From assembly GCA_023428585.1 (NCBI GenBank), contig JAEYXG010000370.1:1-5152 (forward strand): a stretch of DNA of 5,152 nt, read 5' to 3'. The DNA is from Bacteroidota bacterium. Its GTDB lineage: Bacteria > Bacteroidota > Bacteroidia > Bacteroidales > Lentimicrobiaceae. The notes beneath the pieces were generated by a model that searched no databases, was not told where the DNA came from, and saw only the letters and a list, made by a program, of their open reading frames with translations. Numbering within the stretch: the first letter of the stretch is position 1; each line of letters opens with the position of its first letter. Below are positions 1 through 4,761 of the stretch, piece by piece. Position numbers and translations under genes: made by a program.

Positions 1-871
1 CTTTTACTGCAATTGCCATAGCACGTCTTGCACCATCACCATCAGGATGAGGGCCAGTCATATGATAAGCATCGGCGGTTAGGCCGGTACCAACGATTTC
101 TGCGTATATCTTTGCACCTCTGGCTAGAGCATGATCGAGATTTTCAATCACCAATGCACCAGCACCCTCACCAATTACAAAACCATCCCTATCCTTATCA
201 AAAGGACGAGAAGCAGTTTTTGGGTCATCGTTGCGGGTGGAAATTGCATGCATGGCATTGAACCCTCCAACCCCCGGTGCATTAACAGCTGATTCAGAAC
301 CACCTGCTATAAAAATTTCTGCTTTGCCTAACTGTATATAGTTGAAAGCATCAACTATTGCATTGGCAGATGAAGCACAGGCAGATACGGTAGCAAAGTT
401 TGGACCGCGGAAACCATATTTAATAGAGATATGTCCTGCCGTGATATCGGCAATCATCTTTGGAATAAAGAAAGGGTTAAACCTGGGTGTACCATCACCC
501 CTGGCAAAATCAGTAACTTCTTCCTGAAAAGTAAGAATACCACCAATACCTGAAGCCCAGATAACTCCAATTTTCTCAAGATCAAGTTTCTCCAGATCAA
601 GGCCCGCATCTATTACCGCTTCATCGGCACTTACCATGCCAAACTGAGCATATAGGTCATACTTGCGAACCTCTTTTCTATCAAAGAACTGCAATGGGTC
701 AAAGTTCTTGACTTCACAAGCAAATTGCGTTTTGAATTTACTTGCATCGAACCGTGTAATACGGTCAGCGCCGCTTACTCCGTTTAGTAATCCATTCCAA
801 TAATCCGGAACATTATTACCCAACGGAGTAAGTGCACCTAATCCTGTTACTACAACTCTTCTTAACTTCAT
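1..871 (-). CDS. fabF: Beta-ketoacyl-ACP synthase II (FabF), 3' end cut by window edge
   Basis: This is the condensing enzyme of type II fatty acid synthesis: it joins malonyl-ACP to a growing acyl-ACP in the cytoplasm. The frame reads from ATG at 871 to the left edge, giving 290 residues of a family usually about 415 long, so roughly the last 125 are missing. The start MKLRRVVVTGLGALTPLGNN is the classic KAS N-terminus. The nucleophile is Cys165 in TVSACASSAN, followed by the AGGSE turn (residues 189-193). RPFDKDRDGFVIGEGAGALV (222-241) and DAYHMTGPHPDG (267-278) are also FabF hallmarks. The two catalytic His residues and the Lys of the Cys-His-His triad lie mostly beyond the edge and cannot be checked. 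The gene starts 12 bases after the acpP stop, so the two are very probably cotranscribed. FabF rather than FabB is favoured by the acpP linkage and the motif spelling. Confidence 0.96.
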   Translation of the reverse strand, partial: MKLRRVVVTGLGALTPLGNNVPDYWNGLLNGVSGADRITRFDASKFKTQFACEVKNFDPLQFFDRKEVRKYDLYAQFGMVSADEAVIDAGLDLEKLDLEKIGVIWASGIGGILTFQEEVTDFARGDGTPRFNPFFIPKMIADITAGHISIKYGFRGPNFATVSACASSANAIVDAFNYIQLGKAEIFIAGGSESAVNAPGVGGFNAMHAISTRNDDPKTASRPFDKDRDGFVIGEGAGALVIENLDHALARGAKIYAEIVGTGLTADAYHMTGPHPDGDGARRAMAIAVK

Positions 872-878
872 TCAGGGA

Positions 879-883
879 CTCCC
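879..883 (-). promoter_or_regulatory. Ribosome binding site of fabF (GGGAG)
   Basis: GGGAG on the minus strand lies 7 bases before the fabF ATG at 871, inside the 12-base acpP-fabF gap. It supports this start. It is stronger than the A-rich leaders of the other genes here, as expected for the second gene of an operon. Confidence 0.6.
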
Positions 884-1120
884 TTATTTAGTATTGTTTT
901 CGATGTAAGCAACGGCATCACCGACGGTACCGATTTTTTCAGCCTGATCATCCGGAATAGCAATATTAAATTCCTTTTCGAACTCCATGATCAGTTCTAC
1001 AGTATCAAGAGAATCGGCTCCTAAATCATTTGTGAAACTTGCTTCCGGAGTAACCTCTTTCTCTTCAACGCCAAGCTTATCTACTATGATAGCTTTAACT
1101 CTTGTTGCAATGTCTGACAT
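884..1120 (-). CDS. acpP: Acyl carrier protein (ACP)
   Basis: This 78-residue acidic protein carries acyl chains as thioesters during fatty acid synthesis. The phosphopantetheine attachment site is Ser37 in the motif GADSLDTVE, where D36-S37-L38 is the invariant DSL. Helix I (ATRVKAIIVDKLGV) and the C-terminal IPDDQAEKIGTVGDAV are typical. Length matches the family (77 to 80). The frame is open upstream to a TTG at 1168, but those 16 extra residues do not look like ACP and would overlap the likely promoter, so ATG at 1120 is chosen. The leader before it is A-rich with no strong Shine-Dalgarno, usual for Bacteroidota. fabF follows after 12 bases. Confidence 0.97.
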   Translation of the reverse strand: MSDIATRVKAIIVDKLGVEEKEVTPEASFTNDLGADSLDTVELIMEFEKEFNIAIPDDQAEKIGTVGDAVAYIENNTK

Positions 1121-1156
1121 GTTCTTTGCTTTTTTTGGTTTTGAGTTGCAAAGAAA

Positions 1157-1164
1157 CAAATTTA
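1157..1164 (-). promoter_or_regulatory. Probable -7 box of the acpP-fabF promoter
   Basis: The minus strand reads TAAATTTG, a perfect match to the Bacteroidota -7 consensus TAnnTTTG. Transcription would begin near 1150, about 30 bases before the acpP ATG. No clear TTG -33 box is seen at the usual 19 to 20 base spacing, so this rests on one box and its position. Confidence 0.45.
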
Positions 1165-1367
1165 TCAAATACCAAACAATAGACTACAGATTATCAGCTT
1201 GGGGTTTTTATATAACATGCAGTATTTCAATTATATGTATGTATCTATGGATGTCCAATAAATATGTCTTGGCTTAGTTAATACCTTGATTTTTAACTAT
1301 TTAGTTGATCTTTCAATGTGGCATTAAAATTTCATTAAAAAAGCTAACCAACTTTCCTAAAAATCAA

Positions 1368-2438
1368 CTACTGCCAGTCGATTTCACCACTTCCATAGCA
1401 AAGATTAGCCTCTGTATCATAAATTACACCAAATTGACCGGCCGCTACTCCTGATATTGGTATCTCTGATTTTAGTATTAACTGCCCATCGTTATAACTG
1501 ATAGTGCCTCTTGTAAAATCAGGGGTATGCCTTATCTTGAAGGTTACTTTCTTTGGCTCAGTTAAATCCTCCCATGGATTTCCTGATATATAATGGAATC
1601 CATTAAGCTTTATTGTATCACTGTATTGTGTAAGTGGGTCATATCCATTAGATACGTATACCAGATTTTGACTGACATCTTTCTTTACAACAAACCAGGG
1701 GCCCTGCGATAGCCCTAACCCCTTACGCTGGCCTATAGTATGAAACCAATAACCATGGTGCGTTCCCAATACTTTTCCAGTTTCCAGTTCTATGATTTTG
1801 CCCTCCTGCTCTCCAACATACCTGCGAATGAAGTCATTGTAGTTTACCTTGCCCAAAAAACATATACCTTGACTATCCTTCCTGCCTGCACTTGGCATTT
1901 TGCTCTTCTCAGCTATATTCCTGACTTCCGATTTATTAAGATGGCCGATGGGAAAGATTGCTTTCTTTAACTGTTCATAGGTAATTTGCGCAAGGAAATC
2001 TGTTTGATCTTTTAACTTATCCCTGGATGTGGCCAGATATTTAGTTTCACCAATAAAATCAGTTGTTGCATAATGCCCTGTTGCTATATGATCAAACTCC
2101 TTTCCAAACTTGTCGTTGAAACTCCCGAATTTGATAAGCTTGTTGCACATCACATCAGGATTAGGTGTTAAACCTCTTTTAACAGCATCTAAAGTATAGG
2201 CAACCACACTTTCCCAATACTCTTCCTGTAGATTGACAATCTCAAGTTTTAATCCATACTTGTGAGCCAACCATTTGGTAATTTCAATGTCTTCCTCCGA
2301 AGGACAATCTAAAAATCCTTCTTTATCCTTCATTCCTATCAATATGTAAAAGATAACAGGTTCATAACCTGCTTCCTTTAACATATGAAGCATAACAGAG
2401 CTGTCAACTCCACCTGATACCAAGGCAGCAATATTCAT
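1368..2438 (-). CDS. mnmA: tRNA-specific 2-thiouridylase MnmA
   Basis: MnmA activates U34 of tRNA-Lys, -Glu and -Gln with ATP and replaces the 2-oxygen with sulfur, giving s2U34. Numbering from ATG at 2438 (356 residues; E. coli MnmA is 368), the PP-loop SGGVDSS is at residues 8-14. The first catalytic Cys is Cys98 in NPDVMCNKLIKF, and the persulfide-forming Cys is Cys193 in KDSQGICFLG. IATGHYA (about 118-124) and FHTIGQRKGLG (232-242) are further hallmarks, and the C-terminal beta-barrel region is complete to the stop. A TTG 27 bases further upstream could add nine residues, but it lies inside the probable -7 box, so the ATG directly before NIAALVSGG is preferred. The gene stands alone: 247 bases separate its stop from acpP, and 208 separate its ATG from the HAD gene. 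DQTDFLAQI replaces the DQSYFL spelling common in other phyla. Confidence 0.95.
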   Translation of the reverse strand: MNIAALVSGGVDSSVMLHMLKEAGYEPVIFYILIGMKDKEGFLDCPSEEDIEITKWLAHKYGLKLEIVNLQEEYWESVVAYTLDAVKRGLTPNPDVMCNKLIKFGSFNDKFGKEFDHIATGHYATTDFIGETKYLATSRDKLKDQTDFLAQITYEQLKKAIFPIGHLNKSEVRNIAEKSKMPSAGRKDSQGICFLGKVNYNDFIRRYVGEQEGKIIELETGKVLGTHHGYWFHTIGQRKGLGLSQGPWFVVKKDVSQNLVYVSNGYDPLTQYSDTIKLNGFHYISGNPWEDLTEPKKVTFKIRHTPDFTRGTISYNDGQLILKSEIPISGVAAGQFGVIYDTEANLCYGSGEIDWQ

Positions 2439-2462
2439 GGGTTTAAATTTCAATTGAAAGTG

Positions 2463-2470
2463 CAAATTTA
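2463..2470 (-). promoter_or_regulatory. Probable -7 box of the mnmA promoter
   Basis: The minus strand again reads TAAATTTG, the same perfect TAnnTTTG octamer as at acpP. Transcription would start near 2456, leaving a leader of about 18 bases before the ATG at 2438 and excluding the upstream TTG as start codon. The -33 region is poor (CTG rather than TTG at about 19 bases). Confidence 0.45.
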
Positions 2471-2646
2471 CTGATTATTCGTTGATGTTCAGTGTTTTCA
2501 GATTGGCAGCATTATCCTAAATCATCCTATATCCTTACTGTCAATGAATTAGATTATTGACTCTAGGTGAACCATCTCTTCACAATAATTATGAATTGTC
2601 AGGTTCTTTCAAATCGGCATTAATCTTTACTAGGAATTCCATTTAG

Positions 2647-3273
2647 TTAAAAGAGATCGCTAATATCCTGGTCGCCTTCCAGATGGTAAGCTCTGATACC
2701 AAGTTTGCCGGCTGCTTCTGTATGCATAAGGGTATCGTCAATAAAAAGGGTTTCTTCCGGTTTAAGTTTACCATCCTTCATGATATAAGTGAAGATTCCG
2801 GGTTCAGGTTTAACAATCCCTATCTGGAAGGAGAACCACATTTTATCAAACAAATCAGCCATCTCAAATCCGTGTATATTTCTAAATGCTTCAGTATAAT
2901 AGTCAAAATGGATTTGATTGCTATTTGAAAGAAGATACACCTTGTAGTTCCTTCTTAACGCAATTAAGGTTTCTACATGCCTTGCCGGAAAATCAAGTAA
3001 CATGGCATTCCATGCGTTGATTATATCCGCATCATTTGCTCCTTCCCTTATAATTGCTTTCACTGATAAGATGAAATCAGCCACAGATATCTTGCCACAT
3101 TCTAGATTGATCACCACCTCATCATCTTTGGCAACCCGTGTTTCATCAGCAGGGCGATAACCTAATTGCAAAAGATCACGCTGCGTTAGAAGGGGATTAA
3201 TATTCAAGAGTACCCTCCCAAGGTCAAAGATTATATTTTTTATACCTGTAAGATCAGGACATGTTTTGTTCAT
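2647..3273 (-). CDS. HAD-superfamily (subfamily IA) phosphatase-like hydrolase, YihX-type
   Basis: This 208-residue cytoplasmic protein has the four HAD motifs in order. Motif I is IIFDLGRVLLNI with nucleophile Asp17. Motif II is LLSNSN with Ser116. Motif III is IVKPEPGIF with Lys155. Motif IV is LFIDDT with Asp179 and Asp180, which bind magnesium. A helical cap lies between motif I and II (about residues 25-95). Length is normal. The residue two after the nucleophile is Gly19, where many HAD phosphatases have an acid/base Asp. E. coli YihX, a glucose-1-phosphate phosphatase, also has DLG at this point, so this need not mean loss of activity. The substrate cannot be read from sequence. The ATG at 3273 sits directly before the conserved IKNIIFDLG segment with a short A/T-rich leader. 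The gene appears to be a single transcription unit, divergent from the tRNA. Confidence 0.88.
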   Translation of the reverse strand: MNKTCPDLTGIKNIIFDLGRVLLNINPLLTQRDLLQLGYRPADETRVAKDDEVVINLECGKISVADFILSVKAIIREGANDADIINAWNAMLLDFPARHVETLIALRRNYKVYLLSNSNQIHFDYYTEAFRNIHGFEMADLFDKMWFSFQIGIVKPEPGIFTYIMKDGKLKPEETLFIDDTLMHTEAAGKLGIRAYHLEGDQDISDLF

Positions 3274-3290
3274 AATAATATTTTAAGGTC

Positions 3291-3298
3291 CAAAATTA
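3291..3298 (-). promoter_or_regulatory. Probable -7 box of the HAD-hydrolase promoter
   Basis: The minus strand reads TAATTTTG, matching TAnnTTTG, 17 bases before the ATG at 3273. No clear TTG -33 box is seen. It lies back to back with the tRNA promoter at 3317-3346. Confidence 0.4.
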
Positions 3299-3316
3299 AA
3301 AATTTGCAGTTAGTTG

Positions 3317-3346
3317 TTGTATATTTTACACTCTTTTGTACCTTTG
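3317..3346 (+). promoter_or_regulatory. Promoter of the tRNA-Ile2 gene (TTG-N19-TACCTTTG)
   Basis: TTG at 3317-3319 is followed after exactly 19 bases by TACCTTTG at 3339-3346. Both boxes and the spacing fit the Bacteroidota housekeeping promoter, and this is the best promoter in the window. The predicted start is near 3352, which gives the tRNA precursor a leader of about 35 bases. Confidence 0.75.
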
Positions 3347-3364
3347 CAAACTCAAAACTGTGAT

Positions 3365-3380
3365 CTTTTGTTTACAAAAG
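3365..3380. repeat. Perfect 16-base palindrome in the tRNA leader
   Basis: CTTTTGT and ACAAAAG flank two bases (TT). The element ends seven bases before the mature tRNA 5' end and is downstream of the predicted transcription start, so it would be in the precursor RNA. It could be a short leader hairpin or a protein site. It has no T-tract and is not a terminator. Confidence 0.45.
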
Positions 3381-3387
3381 GTTACCG

Positions 3388-3461
3388 GGGCCTATAGCTC
3401 AGTTGGTTAGAGCACTTGACTCATAATCAAGTGGTCCCTGGTTCAAGTCCAGGTGGGCCCA
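3388..3461 (+). tRNA. tRNA with CAT anticodon, probably tRNA-Ile2 (lysidine type)
   Basis: The 74-base sequence folds fully. The acceptor GGGCCTA pairs with TGGGCCC through one T-G wobble. The D stem is GCTC/GAGC and the anticodon stem is CTTGA/TCAAG with loop CTCATAA (anticodon 3422-3424). The T stem is CCTGG/CCAGG, and the discriminator is A. CCA is not encoded, so it must be added later. CAT can mean elongator Met, initiator Met or Ile2. Initiator is excluded because pair 1-72 is a normal G-C and the anticodon stem lacks three G-C pairs. Ile2 is favoured over elongator Met by C4-G69 and C5-G68 (known TilS recognition pairs in E. coli), by the GA/TC end of the anticodon stem, and by the variable loop TGGTC, all as in E. 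coli tRNA-Ile2. It has its own promoter and terminator. Confidence 0.9.
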
Positions 3462-3462
3462 C
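3431..3462 (+). repeat. Direct repeat, copy 1 (3' half of tRNA-Ile2)
   Basis: These 32 bases run from the last base of the anticodon stem through variable loop, T arm, acceptor 3' strand and discriminator to one base beyond. They are identical to 3552-3583, 121 bases further on. The bases on both sides of the repeat differ between the copies. Confidence 0.95.
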
Positions 3463-3471
3463 TAAAAGTTG

Positions 3472-3506
3472 AAAAGCTACCCGCACTAGGTAGCTTTTGT
3501 TTTTTT
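3472..3506 (+). terminator. Intrinsic terminator after tRNA-Ile2
   Basis: AAAAGCTACC (3472-3481) pairs perfectly with GGTAGCTTTT (3489-3498) around a 7-base loop, followed by GTTTTTTT. The 10-base stem and T-run make a strong rho-independent terminator 10 bases after the tRNA end. Its T-run ends directly before the broken tRNA copy. Confidence 0.88.
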
Positions 3507-3507
3507 A

Positions 3508-3582
3508 TTCAATTTAGCTCAGCTGTTAGAGCATCCCGACTTTTAGTCGGGGTGGTCCCTGGTTCAAGTCCAGGTGGGCCCA
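3508..3582 (+). pseudogene. Broken tRNA copy with Lys-like TTT anticodon
   Basis: From 3515 this reads as a tRNA: TA, D arm GCTC-AGCTGTTA-GAGC, anticodon arm, variable loop, T arm, acceptor 3' strand TGGGCCC and A. The seven bases where the 5' acceptor strand should be (TTCAATT, 3508-3514) do not pair with TGGGCCC, so RNase P processing and charging are not expected. The D loop has only one of the two G bases expected at 18-19. The anticodon arm has loop CTTTTAG with TTT at 3542-3544 and a six-pair stem (one terminal T-G) instead of five. The last 31 bases equal tRNA-Ile2 exactly, while the anticodon arm is different. It lies just after the tRNA-Ile2 terminator and has no promoter of its own. 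A tRNA-Lys/Ile2 chimera, a decayed tandem copy, or an attachment-site relic would all fit. Confidence 0.72.
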
Positions 3583-3583
3583 C
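3552..3583 (+). repeat. Direct repeat, copy 2 (3' end of the broken tRNA copy)
   Basis: All 32 bases match 3431-3462. Identity stops abruptly at both ends (G against A before it, C against T after it). The perfect match beside a heavily altered remainder suggests either recent transfer or gene conversion from tRNA-Ile2, or shared descent with a genuine tRNA elsewhere in the genome. Confidence 0.95.
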
Positions 3584-3603
3584 CTTATTAAATATTGTAA
3601 ATC

Positions 3604-3638
3604 AACCCCTTGCATTTAATATAATGTGAGGGGTTTTT
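3604..3638 (+). terminator. Hairpin terminator after the broken tRNA copy
   Basis: The arm 3604-3616 (AACCCCTTGCATT) pairs with 3623-3635 (AATGTGAGGGGTT) as a 13-base stem with two G-T wobbles and a six-base loop, then TTT CTTTGTT. It is convincing as an intrinsic terminator on the plus strand. It has no intact gene before it, so it probably once served the tRNA copy or an element joined there. Confidence 0.65.
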
Positions 3639-3644
3639 CTTTGT

Positions 3645-3665
3645 TGCCAGATTTCTGCCAGATTT
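3645..3665. repeat. Short tandem repeat TGCCAGATTT-C-TGCCAGATTT
   Basis: Two perfect 10-base copies at 3645-3654 and 3656-3665 are separated by one C. They sit 7 bases after the T-tail of the second hairpin and 62 bases after the tRNA-derived repeat. Function unknown. A recombinase arm site is conceivable, but nothing else supports it. Confidence 0.5.
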
Positions 3666-3846
3666 TGATGAAAGAAACTTCAAGTACATCGGTGCCACAG
3701 TCTTCAAATGATGAAAATTGACTGTCATTGACCTAAAAAGCATGGGTTGCGAAAAAGCACAAAAATACTGTCGAGACAAGAAATACATTTTGATCCTCTC
3801 CAATACATTGTTAAAACCCTCAACGTATGTCTGTTTGTAGAAAATA

Positions 3847-3878
3847 TTTGTTTAAAGACAATAATATTAAGATATTTG
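3847..3878 (+). promoter_or_regulatory. Possible promoter of the small secreted protein gene
   Basis: TTTG at 3847-3850 is followed after 20 bases by GATATTTG at 3871-3878, one mismatch from TAnnTTTG. Transcription would start near 3884, about 37 bases before the ATG at 3921. Confidence 0.4.
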
Positions 3879-3920
3879 CGTACATCTTATACGTAATTTT
3901 TAGTAATCAAAACAATCATT

Positions 3921-4343
3921 ATGAAAAGACTAAATTTTGTTCTCGCAATCCTTTTACTATTGTGTGTAAGTGGTGAAACCCAGGTCCTTACAACAGCAAC
4001 AACTGAAAAAACAGGAACAACCTGTAAGGCCAATACTGACAATAGTCGGGTTGTCTTTTGTGATTATATGACTGATACACTGACTTATGAGCAATTAAAA
4101 ACTTGTGATGAGATAAATGTTCTCACTAACCCAGAAAGGGAAATTACTTCCTATGTCTTAGTCTGTCGCATTAATGAGAATGACATTTATGAATTCACAG
4201 GTAAAGGGAAATACTTACCTACAACAGTAATTGCAAAACTTATAACAGGAGGAGTTACTCACTTTTGGTTAGAAAACCTGACAGCTAAAAAAGGGGATGA
4301 AACTTTTGACCTTGGTACGAGGAAGTTCCATCTGAAAAAATAG
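3921..4343 (+). CDS. Small secreted protein with GldM C-terminal-like domain
   Basis: The 140-residue product starts MKRLNFVLAILLLLCVSG, a basic end followed by a hydrophobic core, so it should be exported. Cys15 lies in LLLLC, which lacks the small residue before Cys that lipoproteins need, so a plain Sec signal is more likely than a lipobox. The mature part has Cys35, Cys47, Cys62 and Cys82, which could form two disulfides in the periplasm. Residues about 55-140 (LTYEQLKTCDEINV, ITSYVLVCRINENDIYEF, GKGKYLPTTVIAKLITGG, HFWLENLTAKKGDETFDLG) follow the layout of the C-terminal beta domain of GldM-type proteins, where a strand pattern is followed by a segment of the form 'vyfenikAkgpdG..r.Lg'. 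That is my recognition of a pattern, not a search result. Full GldM is over 500 residues with a membrane helix, so this is at most the isolated domain. The ATG has an A-rich leader and no Shine-Dalgarno. It is the only plus-strand protein gene here, and function is unknown. Confidence 0.8.
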   Translation: MKRLNFVLAILLLLCVSGETQVLTTATTEKTGTTCKANTDNSRVVFCDYMTDTLTYEQLKTCDEINVLTNPEREITSYVLVCRINENDIYEFTGKGKYLPTTVIAKLITGGVTHFWLENLTAKKGDETFDLGTRKFHLKK

Positions 4344-4481
4344 ATTGTATTCCTTTTTAAATTCCTTCATGTACAAAAGAGTTACCCAATGTTTTTATTA
4401 AAAGAGAAAACACTGATGGTTATTACCTAAGTGTGACATTTAGCTATGCTCAATCCCAATAAATTAGTGAGCTGATTAGTC
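4344..4481. other. Gap with no recognisable feature
   Basis: Between the secreted protein gene and the sorting-domain remnant I find no gene, no RNA, and no convincing terminator for either convergent neighbour. ATTAGT occurs twice 12 bases apart (4464-4469 and 4475-4480), which is not significant. Confidence 0.5.
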
Positions 4482-4700
4482 TCATTGTACGATTAGCTTA
4501 TTCTGAATTACAGGTTCTTCCTTAGTCAGTCGCAGATAAAATACTCCTCTAGCCTTGTTATTCATCTGATTTGATTTATAGGTGCTCCCTGCATTAAGAG
4601 ATATGCTTTCAGTATAGATCAAATTTCTCTGTGAACTAAATGTCTTGAGGTTGAAAGCTCCTGCTTTAGCTGAAATTGTTTGAATAGATGGTGCAAATAA
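4482..4700 (-). pseudogene. 3' remnant of a T9SS cargo protein (C-terminal sorting domain)
   Basis: A minus-strand frame of 72 codons ends with TGA at 4482-4484 and is bounded upstream by an in-frame TAA at 4701-4703. It has no plausible start codon: the only Met is residue 46. The peptide contains NLIYTESISLNAGSTYKS, then NKARGVFYLRLTKEE and finally VIQNKLIVQ at the stop. This fits the type A T9SS C-terminal sorting domain of Bacteroidota, whose ends run as a beta-rich segment with a 'kGvYfl.l' core and a final 'KliVq'. The usual YPNP start of the domain and all of the passenger are missing. In the parent protein this tail would direct export across the outer membrane. I infer a dead fragment left by deletion or rearrangement; a frameshift in a longer gene is less likely because the next frames upstream show no sorting-domain or passenger sequence. 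Confidence 0.68.
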
Positions 4701-4761
4701 TTAATTAACCGGTTACTCAGAAAGAGGAATTCGTTCGCACCGTGATTAAGTATCACTTTTA

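Larger units (their letters stand above)
3584..3920. other. Intergenic stretch without a convincing gene
   Basis: Besides the hairpin terminator, the 10-base tandem repeat and a probable promoter near the right end, I see no gene here. The minus-strand open frame at 3588-3803 (71 codons) resembles no protein I know and runs through the terminator. Plus-strand frames are broken by stops every few dozen codons. The sequence is A/T-rich and may be decayed coding or mobile-element DNA. Confidence 0.5.

Noticed and set aside
28..527. Two plus-strand open frames within fabF (28-261 and 342-527)
   Set aside because: Both are antisense shadows of fabF, which is supported by its active-site and signature motifs.
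874..884. Inverted repeat AGGGA-C-TCCCT at the fabF ribosome binding site
   Set aside because: A one-base loop cannot close such a hairpin. The symmetry is most likely chance.
987..1277. Plus-strand open frame of 96 codons over acpP
   Set aside because: It is antisense to the whole central part of acpP, resembles no protein, and acpP is certain.
1278..1367. Possible terminator of mnmA (AACTA-AA-TAGTT near 1299-1310)
   Set aside because: The stem is A/T-only, with a two-base loop that is too small, and no GC-rich hairpin precedes the T-run at the mnmA end.
1740..2928. Plus-strand open frames over mnmA (1740-1970) and the HAD gene (2683-2928)
   Set aside because: They are antisense to well-supported genes and show no domain or start signal.
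3643..3708. Plus-strand peptide with FLPDFDERNFKY, faintly like an OST-HTH (LOTUS) domain end
   Set aside because: Only about a dozen residues agree, the rest of the domain is absent and stops follow. It is too short to call.
3588..3803. Minus-strand open frame of 71 codons
   Set aside because: It runs through the hairpin terminator and the tandem repeat, has no recognisable content, and shows no start signal.
4743..4757. Inverted repeat GTGAT-TAAGT-ATCAC after the duplicated-module gene
   Set aside because: The stem has only five pairs and is not followed by a T-run on the strand of that gene, so it is not a convincing terminator.
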